Source of the DNA: a virus
Direction: 5' to 3' (one strand)
DNA: 20,821 nucleotides
IMG/VR virus record: IMGVR_UViG_3300020477_001177
Coordinates: 1 to 20,821 of that record
The notes under the pieces were generated by a model that had not been told where the DNA came from, did no database searches, and saw only the letters and a program-made list of their open reading frames with translations. Within the stretch, counting starts at the first letter, position 1, and each line of letters opens with the position of its first letter. The position numbers and the translations under genes are program-made. This document shows, in pieces, positions 13,122-19,821 of the stretch.

Positions 13122-14047
13122 AAGAACTTTGGGTAGAAAAGTATAGACCAAAAACATTAAAAGAATATGTTGTTCGTGACGATGCACAACGACAACAAAT
13201 ACAAACTTGGATTAATGATAAAGCAATTCCACATTTATTATTAAGTGGTGCACCAGGTGTAGGTAAAACTACATTAGCAAAAGTATTATTCAATGAACTT
13301 GAAGTTAGCAGTTATGACATATTAGAAATAAATGCTTCTAGAGAAAATTCTGTAGATACTGTTAGAGAAAAAATTAATAACTTTGTACAAATTATGCCAT
13401 TTGGCGATTACAAATATGTATTGCTAGATGAAGCAGACTATATGAGTCCAAATGGACAAGCGGCATTACGTGGTGTTATGGAAACATATCATACTTCAGC
13501 AAGATTTATAATAACTTGCAATTATCCAAATAGAATTATTCCAGCAATTCATAGTAGATGTCAAGGTTTCCATATGGAAGTAATTGACAAAACAGAATTT
13601 ACAGCAAGGGTGGCAGAAATATTAATTGCAGAACAAACAGAACAAGACATTGAAACACTAGACACTTATGTAAAAGCATCATATCCTGATTTAAGAAAAT
13701 GTATTAATATGATACAACAAAATTGCAGAGATGGCAAATTACAAACACCACAAAAAGGAGACAGTGGACAACAAGATTATAGACTACAAATGGTTGAACT
13801 TTTTAAAGCAGGACAAATAAACGAAGCAAGAAAACTTGTTTGTTCACAAGCAAGACCAGAAGAGTGTGAAGAAATATATAGATGGTTATATGATAATTTA
13901 GATATTATATCCAAAGTTGAAGATCAACAAGATAAAGCGGTGCTAATTATAAAACAAGGATTAGTAGATCATTCGTTTGTTGCAGATCCAGAAATTAATC
14001 TAGCAAGTGTAATGATTAAACTAGCAAGATTAGACAATGGGCAATAA
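13118..14047 (+). CDS. 44: Sliding clamp loader ATPase, large subunit (gp44-like)
   Basis: A 309-residue AAA+ protein of the RFC/gp44 family. It begins with the family's WVEKYRPKTL box. Walker A is GAPGVGKT (residues 44-51), Walker B LLDEAD (102-107), sensor 1 sits in ITCNYPN (from about 132), and the SRC arginine-finger motif is at 146-148. The C-terminal collar follows. In T4, four gp44 subunits with one gp62 open the gp45 clamp and load it on primed DNA. Length is close to T4 gp44. The expected partner gp62 is not recognisable immediately downstream. Overlaps both neighbours, so it is expressed with denV. Confidence 0.93.
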   Translation: MKELWVEKYRPKTLKEYVVRDDAQRQQIQTWINDKAIPHLLLSGAPGVGKTTLAKVLFNELEVSSYDILEINASRENSVDTVREKINNFVQIMPFGDYKYVLLDEADYMSPNGQAALRGVMETYHTSARFIITCNYPNRIIPAIHSRCQGFHMEVIDKTEFTARVAEILIAEQTEQDIETLDTYVKASYPDLRKCINMIQQNCRDGKLQTPQKGDSGQQDYRLQMVELFKAGQINEARKLVCSQARPEECEEIYRWLYDNLDIISKVEDQQDKAVLIIKQGLVDHSFVADPEINLASVMIKLARLDNGQ

Positions 14048-14315
14048 ACATAATAAAAAAAGATATTTTTGTGTAAAATACGTTTTTAAACCAGATAAAA
14101 AATTTGATGAATTTGTTGAATTATCTAAGAAAAAAATAGGTTCTGGCAAAATGCTAGAATATACAGTAATTTTAGACCTTGTAAATGAGAAGATTATTAA
14201 AAACGACTTACCTGGTATACCGGTTGCAGAAAAAGACAATATACCGTATTCACGTATATTAGACCACTATAAACAATGGTATGCTGAAGCAATTAACACA
14301 TTTCTCAATAGTTAA
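14037..14315 (+). CDS. Hypothetical protein, 92 aa
   Basis: A 92-residue basic protein starting inside the last codons of gp44 (overlap 11 nt). It has a Lys-rich N-terminus (NKHNKKRYFCVKYVFKPDKKF), then helical segments (LEYTVILDLVNEKI, SRILDHYKQWYAEAINTFL). In T4 the gene after 44 is 62, the small clamp-loader subunit. This protein is about half that size and I see no sequence likeness, so the identity is left open. It ends just before a late box and so marks the end of the replication group. Confidence 0.68.
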   Translation: MGNKHNKKRYFCVKYVFKPDKKFDEFVELSKKKIGSGKMLEYTVILDLVNEKIIKNDLPGIPVAEKDNIPYSRILDHYKQWYAEAINTFLNS

Positions 14316-14320
14316 AATTC

Positions 14321-14329
14321 ACTAAATAA
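14321..14329 (+). promoter_or_regulatory. Late promoter box, leaderless arrangement
   Basis: ACTAAATAA carries the TAAATA core (14323-14328) and ends the gp44 group. Only 8 nt separate the core from ATG 14337, so a transcript starting at the usual distance would have almost no leader. No SD is present. Confidence 0.5.
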
Positions 14330-14336
14330 GACTATT

Positions 14337-14819
14337 ATGCATGATGTATTAGATATAATTCGTAACGTACAGTCTTTATACGCAGTAGGGCCTACTTTGG
14401 GCATACTAAAAGACTTCGAACGAGTTATGGATGAGCTAGACGTCTATGTTTTTGCTAATTGGGAAGACGGAGAATTACTTACAGGACCAGTTGATTCAAG
14501 ACATTTCGTAACTTGTTCATTTATGTGGCCTGCAGATAAGATGCCTGATCCTGATGGTGGTAAAAGATTACTAGATAGAGGTTGTAAAGTTACATATGCA
14601 AAAGACGAATTATTAAAACCAAGAGAAATAAAGTCTCCAGAAGATTACAGACCAGGTACTACAAAGGGTAAAATTGACGCCCATGATATTTGGGTTGTAC
14701 AAATTAAAATGCCAAAAGAATTAATTGGTAATTTTAAACACGGTAAAGATGAAATTGAAAATCAAGATGAATCTGACGTACAGGCTGGGGACCTAAATAG
14801 TTTAGATGCAACTACTTAA
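14337..14819 (+). CDS. Conserved-looking hypothetical protein, 160 aa
   Basis: A 160-residue soluble protein. Distinct segments are LKDFERVMDELDVYVFANWEDGELLTGP, FVTCSFMWPADKMPDPDGGKRLLDRG and a basic-then-acidic tail ending ESDVQAGDLNSL. I recall proteins of this pattern, paired with the next gene, in marine T4-like phages as conserved unknowns. No catalytic motif. A late box directly upstream suggests late expression, and a role in virion assembly is a guess. Its end overlaps the next gene by 14 nt. Confidence 0.74.
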   Translation: MHDVLDIIRNVQSLYAVGPTLGILKDFERVMDELDVYVFANWEDGELLTGPVDSRHFVTCSFMWPADKMPDPDGGKRLLDRGCKVTYAKDELLKPREIKSPEDYRPGTTKGKIDAHDIWVVQIKMPKELIGNFKHGKDEIENQDESDVQAGDLNSLDATT

Positions 14820-15549
14820 AGAAGGATTAAAAGCTGGAGATTTAGAAGGCGTTATTAATAAACGTTTTTCCGTAGATCAATTTAAATCCAAAATGGGTGA
14901 TGATAAGAACATTATGGTTCTTGCTTTCACTGTTGATTCTTTAGCACCAGCAAAAGACTTAGAACGTTTTGCAGAAACAGGATATAAAGAAGTATTAGAC
15001 GCAGATGCTACTCCAGGAACTATGTCAGATGGCAAACATAGAGTATTTGTTGAATTTGCTAGAGTAGAACAAGTTGATCAACACATTTTAAACTTTCTAG
15101 ATGGCTTAAAAAAACTTACAAACATTGAAGCTTTTGAATTTACATACCATAAAAGACCAGTACCGTTTGAAGCATCACCTAAAAACCTAGCAGATGTTTT
15201 ACCAAGAACACCAATAGCATACACACAAAAAATTAGTAAATTAAGATTAGGTGAGATACACTCATTTTTTGATAAATTTGCTATGATGGAATTTAAACTA
15301 AACAATAATATTATAAGTGTTAAAAAACAAGGTTCAAATGAAAATTTAAATTTTGAATTACACGCATTTGGAGAAACAAGAGCATTAATGACTGAAGTGA
15401 AAGCATTTAAAATTGATCAAGACTCCATGGCTGAATGTATGTTTCTTACAAAATACTTTGGTCCATTCCAAATTACCAAAACTACAGAAGATAGGTTCGT
15501 TTTTTCTAAAGGGCAGGAGTCTGCTCTGTTAAGTAAAAGCGGATGGTAA
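14806..15549 (+). CDS. Conserved-looking hypothetical protein, 247 aa
   Basis: A 247-residue protein with an N-terminal helix (QLLKEGLKAGDLEGVINKRFSVDQF) and an alpha/beta domain (IMVLAFTVDSLAPAKDLERF, HRVFVEFARVEQVDQHILNFLDGL). The second half is beta-rich and basic (ISKLRLGEIHSFFDKFAMMEFKL, FGETRALMTEVKAF). No membrane segment or known family. It is coupled to the preceding gene (14-nt overlap) and to the endolysin gene (7-nt overlap), so all three would be made at the same time, late in infection. Function unknown; the pair may form a complex. Confidence 0.74.
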   Translation: MQLLKEGLKAGDLEGVINKRFSVDQFKSKMGDDKNIMVLAFTVDSLAPAKDLERFAETGYKEVLDADATPGTMSDGKHRVFVEFARVEQVDQHILNFLDGLKKLTNIEAFEFTYHKRPVPFEASPKNLADVLPRTPIAYTQKISKLRLGEIHSFFDKFAMMEFKLNNNIISVKKQGSNENLNFELHAFGETRALMTEVKAFKIDQDSMAECMFLTKYFGPFQITKTTEDRFVFSKGQESALLSKSGW

Positions 15550-16007
15550 GATTAAGCGAAAATTTCCTGTTATCAGAATATACAAAAAGTCAAACTGCCA
15601 CTCGTAAGGGCATTGATAACACTCCAGGTTCGATTCATTTAGATAATGCACAGGCACTTTTTACCAATGTTGTTCAAAAAATAAGAAATAACTTTGGTGT
15701 AACAATTATAACATCTGGTTACAGAAGTGCTGATTTAAATTATGCAATTGGTGGCTCAAATACTTCACAACATTGTAAAGGACAAGCAGTAGATATAGAA
15801 TGTCCAGGCACTCCAAACTATGATGTTGCTAAATGGATTGAAGATAATCTTGAATTCGACCAATTAATTTTAGAATTCTACACACCAGGTATTCCAGATT
15901 CTGGATGGGTTCATGTAAGTTATAATTCAGAAGAGAATAGAAAATCGGTTCTTACTGCACTTAAAGAAAACGGCAAAACTGTTTACAAGCCTGGCCTAAT
16001 TCAATAA
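15543..16007 (+). CDS. Endolysin, peptidase M15-type (L,D/D,D-peptidase of peptidoglycan)
   Basis: A 154-residue single-domain zinc peptidase. The M15 pattern is complete: SGYRS at 58-62, SQHCKGQAVDIE with zinc ligands His77 and Asp84, and WVH with the third ligand His124. These enzymes cut peptide crosslinks of peptidoglycan. No signal peptide is present, so release would depend on a holin, which fits the two-TM protein encoded downstream. Size matches phage M15_3 endolysins. ATG 15543 overlaps the previous stop by 7 nt. Its stop codon TAA is part of the late box that serves the i-spanin gene. Confidence 0.92.
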   Translation: MVRLSENFLLSEYTKSQTATRKGIDNTPGSIHLDNAQALFTNVVQKIRNNFGVTIITSGYRSADLNYAIGGSNTSQHCKGQAVDIECPGTPNYDVAKWIEDNLEFDQLILEFYTPGIPDSGWVHVSYNSEENRKSVLTALKENGKTVYKPGLIQ

Positions 16008-16020
16008 ATACGTATATAAT
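15998..16020 (+). promoter_or_regulatory. 23-bp composite late promoter element, copy 1
   Basis: This 23-bp block is identical to 17459-17481. It contains the late box AATAAATAC (16003-16011) and, 3 nt further, TATAAT (16015-16020). The late core TAAATA (16005-16010) lies 8 nt before ATG 16019, again giving a leaderless or nearly leaderless transcript. The TAA of the endolysin gene is embedded in the box. Confidence 0.65.
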
Positions 16021-16492
16021 GTTCGGACAAATAAGAATGATATTCACTGTTATTATCATCGCGGGTATAGCCGGCGGTGTTATGTATGTGAATAAATTAC
16101 GATCTGATAATGCTATTCTTAAAACAAATCAAATAAAACTAGAACAAAGTATTGAATCGCAAACTAAACTATTAGAACAACAAAAAGCAGATTTTGAAGC
16201 AATACTTGAAAGCAATAAAAAATTAAACGAATTAATACAAACATTTAAAAAAGATCTAGAAGATTTAGATAAAAGATTTACCAAAAAGAACAGAGATGTT
16301 GGAAAACTAGCAATAGACAGAACAAAATCAGTTGAAAGAATTATAAACAAAGGTGCCAAAAATGCTCAAAGATGTATTGAGTTGGCTTCAGGCGCCGAAC
16401 ACACAGAAGAAGAATTAAAAGCAACTTTAAAATCGGAGATAAACCCGGAATGCCCGGCGTTAGCAAACCCAAGTTATGTACCATATCAATAA
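16019..16492 (+). CDS. i-spanin candidate (Rz-like inner membrane subunit)
   Basis: A 157-residue protein with one N-terminal membrane anchor (about residues 7-24, MIFTVIIIAGIAGGVMYV). A long charged coiled coil to about residue 115 (LEQSIESQTKLLEQQKADF, LNELIQTFKKDLEDLDKRF) and a short tail with Cys119 and Cys145 follow. This N-in, C-out design with periplasmic coiled coil is that of Rz-type i-spanins. The lipoprotein gene starting inside its 3' end (17-nt overlap) is the usual Rz/Rz1 layout. Together they would span the periplasm and fuse inner and outer membranes after the wall is cut. Sequence likeness to lambda Rz is not expected; the call rests on architecture and place. Confidence 0.82.
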   Translation: MFGQIRMIFTVIIIAGIAGGVMYVNKLRSDNAILKTNQIKLEQSIESQTKLLEQQKADFEAILESNKKLNELIQTFKKDLEDLDKRFTKKNRDVGKLAIDRTKSVERIINKGAKNAQRCIELASGAEHTEEELKATLKSEINPECPALANPSYVPYQ

Positions 16493-16841
16493 AATATTTG
16501 CAGTAGCACTAATTATTTTCCTTACTGGTTGCAGTATTGGTGGTGAAAAGAAAATTAAAATATTTCAAGTAGAAGAACCTAGAAAAAATCTAGATTATCC
16601 AATGCCAACTGCATTACAACTTGAAGAAATTAAATGGATTATTATTACAAGTGAAAATGCAGAAGAAGTATTTGCTAAACTAGAAGCGGCAGGAATTGAT
16701 CCTGTACTATTTGGAGTAACAGATAAAGATTTTCAAATACTTGCTAAAAACTTTGCACAAATAAGACAAAAATTACAAGAAACAACTAACTTACTAGAAG
16801 AATACAAAAAATATTACGAGACAGATGAGAATTCTAACTAA
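16476..16841 (+). CDS. o-spanin candidate (Rz1-like outer membrane lipoprotein)
   Basis: A 121-residue lipoprotein: short basic N-terminus, hydrophobic core (FAVALIIF) and lipobox LTGC with Cys19 as lipidation site. The mature part is about 103 residues, longer than lambda Rz1, with a domain around ALQLEEIKWIIITSENAEEVF and a C-terminal helix (FAQIRQKLQETTNLLEEYKKYY) that could pair with the i-spanin coiled coil. It overlaps the i-spanin gene by 17 nt and the next gene by 17 nt. Serine follows Cys19, which favours sorting to the outer membrane. Confidence 0.82.
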   Translation: MYHINKIFAVALIIFLTGCSIGGEKKIKIFQVEEPRKNLDYPMPTALQLEEIKWIIITSENAEEVFAKLEAAGIDPVLFGVTDKDFQILAKNFAQIRQKLQETTNLLEEYKKYYETDENSN

Positions 16842-17031
16842 CATATGGTATTGGATAGTAGGACATCCAGCACAATTAACTTACTGGTTTGAAGGTAAAG
16901 CAGAAACTTTACAAGTTAGAAAGTTTAATGAGATTAAACCTAACCATATTACATTTAAAAATATGGAAACTGACAAACAAGTTGTTGTTAAATCAGATGA
17001 ACCAATCAAATATATTATAAGGGAAGAATAA
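16825..17031 (+). CDS. Hypothetical small protein, 68 aa
   Basis: A 68-residue protein that begins with an aromatic amphipathic segment (ILTNIWYWIVGHPAQLTYWF), which could lie on a membrane but is short for a transmembrane helix. A small beta-rich part follows (NHITFKNMETDKQVVVKSDE). Similar short proteins occur in marine T4-like phages (memory), function unknown. It sits between the o-spanin and the nuclease gene and overlaps both, so it is a member of the lysis transcript. Confidence 0.68.
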   Translation: MRILTNIWYWIVGHPAQLTYWFEGKAETLQVRKFNEIKPNHITFKNMETDKQVVVKSDEPIKYIIREE

Positions 17032-17468
17032 TGTACGAATACAGATGTAAAGTGTTAAAAGTAATCGATGGAGATACTGTTGATATTGATATTGACTTAG
17101 GTTTTGGCGTTTGGATAAAAAATGAACGTGTGAGAATTATGGGAATAGACACACCCGAATCAAGAACAAGTAATGACATAGAAAAGAAGTTTGGTTTAGC
17201 GGCTAAAAGTAGATTACAAGAGTTGTTAGGTGAGACTGCTATTCTAAAAACACAGGTAAACAAAAAAGGTGAAGATATGAAGGGTAAGTTTGGACGTATC
17301 TTAGGAAATTTTACAACTGAAGACGGTCGTAATTGTGCAGATATATTATGTGAAGAAGGCCATGCAGTATCTTATTTTGGTGGCGCTAAAGAAGATGTAC
17401 AAAAACAACACATGATTAATAGAAAAAAACTCGTTAAACAAGGTATTGTTGAGGGTGCAATTCAATAA
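17031..17468 (+). CDS. Staphylococcal nuclease-like thermonuclease
   Basis: A 145-residue SNase-fold nuclease that cuts DNA or RNA with calcium. The start KVIDGDTVDIDID is the OB-fold entry. Catalytic residues are visible: Arg35 in VRIMGIDTPE, Glu43 in the same motif, and Arg89 in KFGRILG, matching the Arg-Glu-Arg triad. No signal peptide is seen, so it would act in the cytoplasm, either in host DNA breakdown or after lysis. Such nucleases are known in marine T4-like phages. Its ATG shares one base with the previous stop. Its own TAA lies in the second copy of the composite promoter. Confidence 0.9.
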   Translation: MYEYRCKVLKVIDGDTVDIDIDLGFGVWIKNERVRIMGIDTPESRTSNDIEKKFGLAAKSRLQELLGETAILKTQVNKKGEDMKGKFGRILGNFTTEDGRNCADILCEEGHAVSYFGGAKEDVQKQHMINRKKLVKQGIVEGAIQ

Positions 17469-17481
17469 ATACGTATATAAT
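17459..17481 (+). promoter_or_regulatory. 23-bp composite late promoter element, copy 2
   Basis: Identical over 23 bp to 15998-16020, with late box AATAAATAC (17464-17472) and TATAAT (17476-17481). Unlike copy 1 it is followed by a Shine-Dalgarno (AAAGGA, 17485-17490) and the ATG at 17499, so the leader is normal. The stop codon of the nuclease gene is inside the box. Confidence 0.65.
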
Positions 17482-17498
17482 AATAAAGGAACAAAAAC

Positions 17499-18089
17499 AT
17501 GGAATTTATAATAGCACTTGCAATGAAATTTTGGCAATGGACTTTAGTGATTGTTTTTATTCTAATAGGTTGGCTTATAAACGTATTAGATAAAAGAAAG
17601 CCACCTAAAGTAGAATTTACATATAAAGAATTTCCACATATGCAACCATTAAAAATATCTACAAAAGGTATAGGATTTTTTAAAGGTATATTAATGTGGA
17701 TACTATCAACAAGAAACTGGACTGTCACAAAAGATTGGCATTACAACATAAACGGAACTGATTATGTGATACCTGCCGGCTTTACATTTGATGGTGCAAG
17801 TATTCCAAAATTCCTAAGAACTTTTTTCTCTCCAGTTGGAGTATTATTAATGGGTGGACTTGTACACGACTACGGTTACAAGTATGCAACACTATTAAAG
17901 AAAAATAAAAAAGAAACTATTGGCATTAAAGATCAAAAATGGATGGATAAAACATTTAGAGATATTAACATTTATGTTAATGGCTTTTATACTATGAACT
18001 ACTTGTCATATTGGTCATTAAGAGTAGGTGGCTTTTTGGCTTGGAATGGTCATAGAAAAAGAAATGCTAAAATTGAGGGCATAAAATAA
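17499..18089 (+). CDS. Membrane-anchored DUF1353 family protein
   Basis: A 196-residue protein with an N-terminal membrane segment (about residues 12-28, WQWTLVIVFILIGWLI) and then a DUF1353 domain. The domain is marked by VIPAGFTFDGASIPKFLR (about 90-107), the histidine motif LVHDYGYKYA (121-130) and a later aspartate in QKWMDKTF. Its conserved Asp and His-Asp look like a metal or catalytic site, and the family is common near phage lysis genes with unproven activity. The extra membrane anchor places the domain either at the cytoplasmic face or in the periplasm. It has a late box and SD. It shares one base with the holin candidate. Confidence 0.85.
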   Translation: MEFIIALAMKFWQWTLVIVFILIGWLINVLDKRKPPKVEFTYKEFPHMQPLKISTKGIGFFKGILMWILSTRNWTVTKDWHYNINGTDYVIPAGFTFDGASIPKFLRTFFSPVGVLLMGGLVHDYGYKYATLLKKNKKETIGIKDQKWMDKTFRDINIYVNGFYTMNYLSYWSLRVGGFLAWNGHRKRNAKIEGIK

Positions 18090-18412
18090 TGGCTGACGAT
18101 TTAGTTAAAGTTAAAAAAACAACAGAAGAATACGAAGTAAAAAAAAGCGATCTAATTCCTGATACCGGTGAAGACGCACCTACATGGTATAATAAATTAG
18201 CAGGACTATTAGACAAGTTTAGAATTATACCTCGATTAGTGATGTTGGCTTATATTTTTGCTTTTTATAAATCAGTAACTTGGTTTATGCAGTTACCTGA
18301 TCCTACAAATTCACAAGCTATGTACATATCAACTATCGTTGGTGCCGGCGCGGCATTCTTTGGTTTATATGTTGGTAAGCCGGGTGCAAAAATCCCAAAC
18401 GGTAAAAAATAA
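18089..18412 (+). CDS. Two-TM membrane protein, holin candidate
   Basis: A 107-residue protein: charged 30-residue N-terminus, then two hydrophobic segments (about 46-68, including RLVMLAYIFAFYKSVTWFM, and 78-96, MYISTIVGAGAAFFGLYVG) and a basic tail (KPGAKIPNGKK). Length, two helices, small residues in the second helix and a basic C-terminus fit a class II-like holin. The endolysin upstream has no signal peptide and needs one. No other holin is visible in the window. Holins have little sequence conservation, so this is a call from architecture and position. A different small membrane protein is possible. Confidence 0.65.
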   Translation: MADDLVKVKKTTEEYEVKKSDLIPDTGEDAPTWYNKLAGLLDKFRIIPRLVMLAYIFAFYKSVTWFMQLPDPTNSQAMYISTIVGAGAAFFGLYVGKPGAKIPNGKK

Positions 18413-18421
18413 TTACCAAAC

Positions 18422-18450
18422 ATTGACATTCTGTCAATCTATTATATAAT
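18422..18450 (+). promoter_or_regulatory. Consensus sigma70-like promoter with operator-like palindrome before dnaJ
   Basis: TTGACA (18423-18428), a 16-bp spacer and TATAAT (18445-18450) are perfect hexamers. ATTGACA (18422-18428) and TGTCAAT (18432-18438) form an exact 7-bp inverted repeat with a 3-bp centre, covering the -35 box. The -10 ends 7 nt before ATG 18458, with no SD between, so the mRNA would be leaderless. A repressor or activator bound at the palindrome would control the dnaJ operon. Confidence 0.75.
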
Positions 18451-18457
18451 ATTATAA

Positions 18458-19297
18458 ATGAAGAACTATTACGACATCCTTGGTGTGTCTGAAAATGCAT
18501 CTAATGATCAAATTAAAAAAGCATTTAAAAATATTGCTAAAAAAGAACACCCGGATCGTGGCGGAAATGAAAAAGTATTTAAAGAGGCCAACGAAGCATA
18601 CGACACATTAAAAGATACTCAAAAAAGACAAGAATACGATACAATAAGAAAATACGGACAACCAGGTACTGGTGGAAATTTTAGTTTTAGATCTGGTGAC
18701 TTTTTTGGAGAAGATATATTTGAAGATTTTTTTTCTGGGTTTGGTGGTCCTGGTATGCGAACAAGAACATTTCGATCAAGACAACGTGGAAACAAATCAA
18801 TTAATGTACGTATGTCAATATCAATAAAAGAAGCAATGATGAATCATGAAAAAACTATATCATATACATTGCCTTCAGGTAAAGAAGAATTTGCAACAGT
18901 AAAAATACCAGCTGGAGTACAACACGGTATAACTTTTAGATATAAAGGAATGGGAGATAATTCACTTAAAGGTGTGCCACGTGGAGACTTAATGGTACAG
19001 ATGAGTGTGTTAGATTCAGATGGTTATACAAGACAAGGAAATGATTTATATACTGAAAAAACTATTGATTGTTTTCAAGCAATACGTGGTTGCGAACTAA
19101 ATTTAAAAACATTAACTGACTCTATAATAAAAGTACAAGTACCTGCAGGTACACAACCAGGAACATTAATTAATTGTAAAGGTCAAGGTATGCCTATACA
19201 CAAAACGTTAAATATTAGAGGAAACCTTTATGTAAAAATAGTGGTTTTAATTCCACAACTATCGGCGGGAGATTTAAAAAAAATAAAAGATCTATGA
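18458..19297 (+). CDS. dnaJ: DnaJ-type cochaperone without zinc finger (class B)
   Basis: A 279-residue Hsp40. The J domain covers residues 1-65, with HPD at 31-33, which stimulates the ATPase of the host DnaK. A short Gly/Phe-rich linker follows (about 68-100, GQPGTGGNFSF, FFSGFGGPG). The CxxCxGxG zinc-binding repeats of DnaJ are missing, and the two C-terminal substrate-binding domains come directly (VKIPAGVQHGITFRYKGMG, VQVPAGTQPGTLINCKGQGMP). This is the layout of CbpA. It opens an operon with deformylase, a small unknown and ClpA, and its promoter is host-like and leaderless, suggesting early expression. Its TGA overlaps the next ATG (ATGA). Confidence 0.94.
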   Translation: MKNYYDILGVSENASNDQIKKAFKNIAKKEHPDRGGNEKVFKEANEAYDTLKDTQKRQEYDTIRKYGQPGTGGNFSFRSGDFFGEDIFEDFFSGFGGPGMRTRTFRSRQRGNKSINVRMSISIKEAMMNHEKTISYTLPSGKEEFATVKIPAGVQHGITFRYKGMGDNSLKGVPRGDLMVQMSVLDSDGYTRQGNDLYTEKTIDCFQAIRGCELNLKTLTDSIIKVQVPAGTQPGTLINCKGQGMPIHKTLNIRGNLYVKIVVLIPQLSAGDLKKIKDL

Positions 19298-19821
19298 TAC
19301 AAGTATTTCAATATCCACACAAAACATTAAGCGAAGTAAGTTCTGATTGGACTAAAGACGATTCAATCGAAGGTTACAACGATATAGAAAAATTTGAATA
19401 CGATATGATAAAATTAATGATAGAAAGCAGAGGAATGGGTTTAGCGGCAAATCAAATAGGAATTACCAAACGATTTTTTGCAATTGGTAGTGAGACATTT
19501 GACAAACTTAAAAAACCTGTTATAATGTGGAATCCGTCTGTCGTTAGAGAAAGTGAAGAAAAAGTTTTAGACGAAGAAGGATGTTTAAGTTTTTTAGGTG
19601 TGTTTGTTAAAGTACTTAGACCAAAAAAGGTAACAGTTAAATGGCAAAACATAAGAGGAGAAACATTGTTAAATCATCTAGACGGAATGGAATCAAAGTG
19701 CTTTCAACACGAACTAGACCACTTAAACGGTATAACGTTCAATCAAAAAGTTTCAAAGCTATCATGGGAAATGGCAAAGAAGAGGGCAGAAAAGATAAGA
19801 AAAAAATATGGAAAATCTTAG
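19294..19821 (+). CDS. def: Peptide deformylase
   Basis: A 175-residue metalloenzyme that removes the formyl group from new proteins' N-terminal methionine. All three motifs are present: GMGLAANQ (residues 47-54), EGCLS (95-99, with metal ligand Cys97) and HELDH (139-143, ligands His139 and His143, catalytic Glu140). Length matches bacterial enzymes, so it is longer than the trimmed cyanophage versions, which usually lack the C-terminal helix; here a basic helix is retained (SWEMAKKRAEKIRKKYG). Starts in ATGA overlap with dnaJ. In cyanophages the enzyme is thought to favour turnover of photosystem proteins; with no photosystem gene here, general protein processing is more likely. Confidence 0.93.
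   Translation: MIQVFQYPHKTLSEVSSDWTKDDSIEGYNDIEKFEYDMIKLMIESRGMGLAANQIGITKRFFAIGSETFDKLKKPVIMWNPSVVRESEEKVLDEEGCLSFLGVFVKVLRPKKVTVKWQNIRGETLLNHLDGMESKCFQHELDHLNGITFNQKVSKLSWEMAKKRAEKIRKKYGKS

Noticed and set aside
14037-14315. gp62, small clamp-loader subunit, from its place after gp44
   Set aside because: Half the expected size and no recognisable likeness; position alone is not enough.
16015-16020. TATAAT as the sigma70 -10 of the i-spanin gene
   Set aside because: It overlaps ATG 16019, so transcription from it would begin inside the gene, and no -35 is present. Kept only as part of the repeated 23-bp element.
19641-19763. Upstream start giving a 118-residue protein before clpA
   Set aside because: The added 41 residues are a frame-shifted reading of the deformylase gene and very basic because of that.
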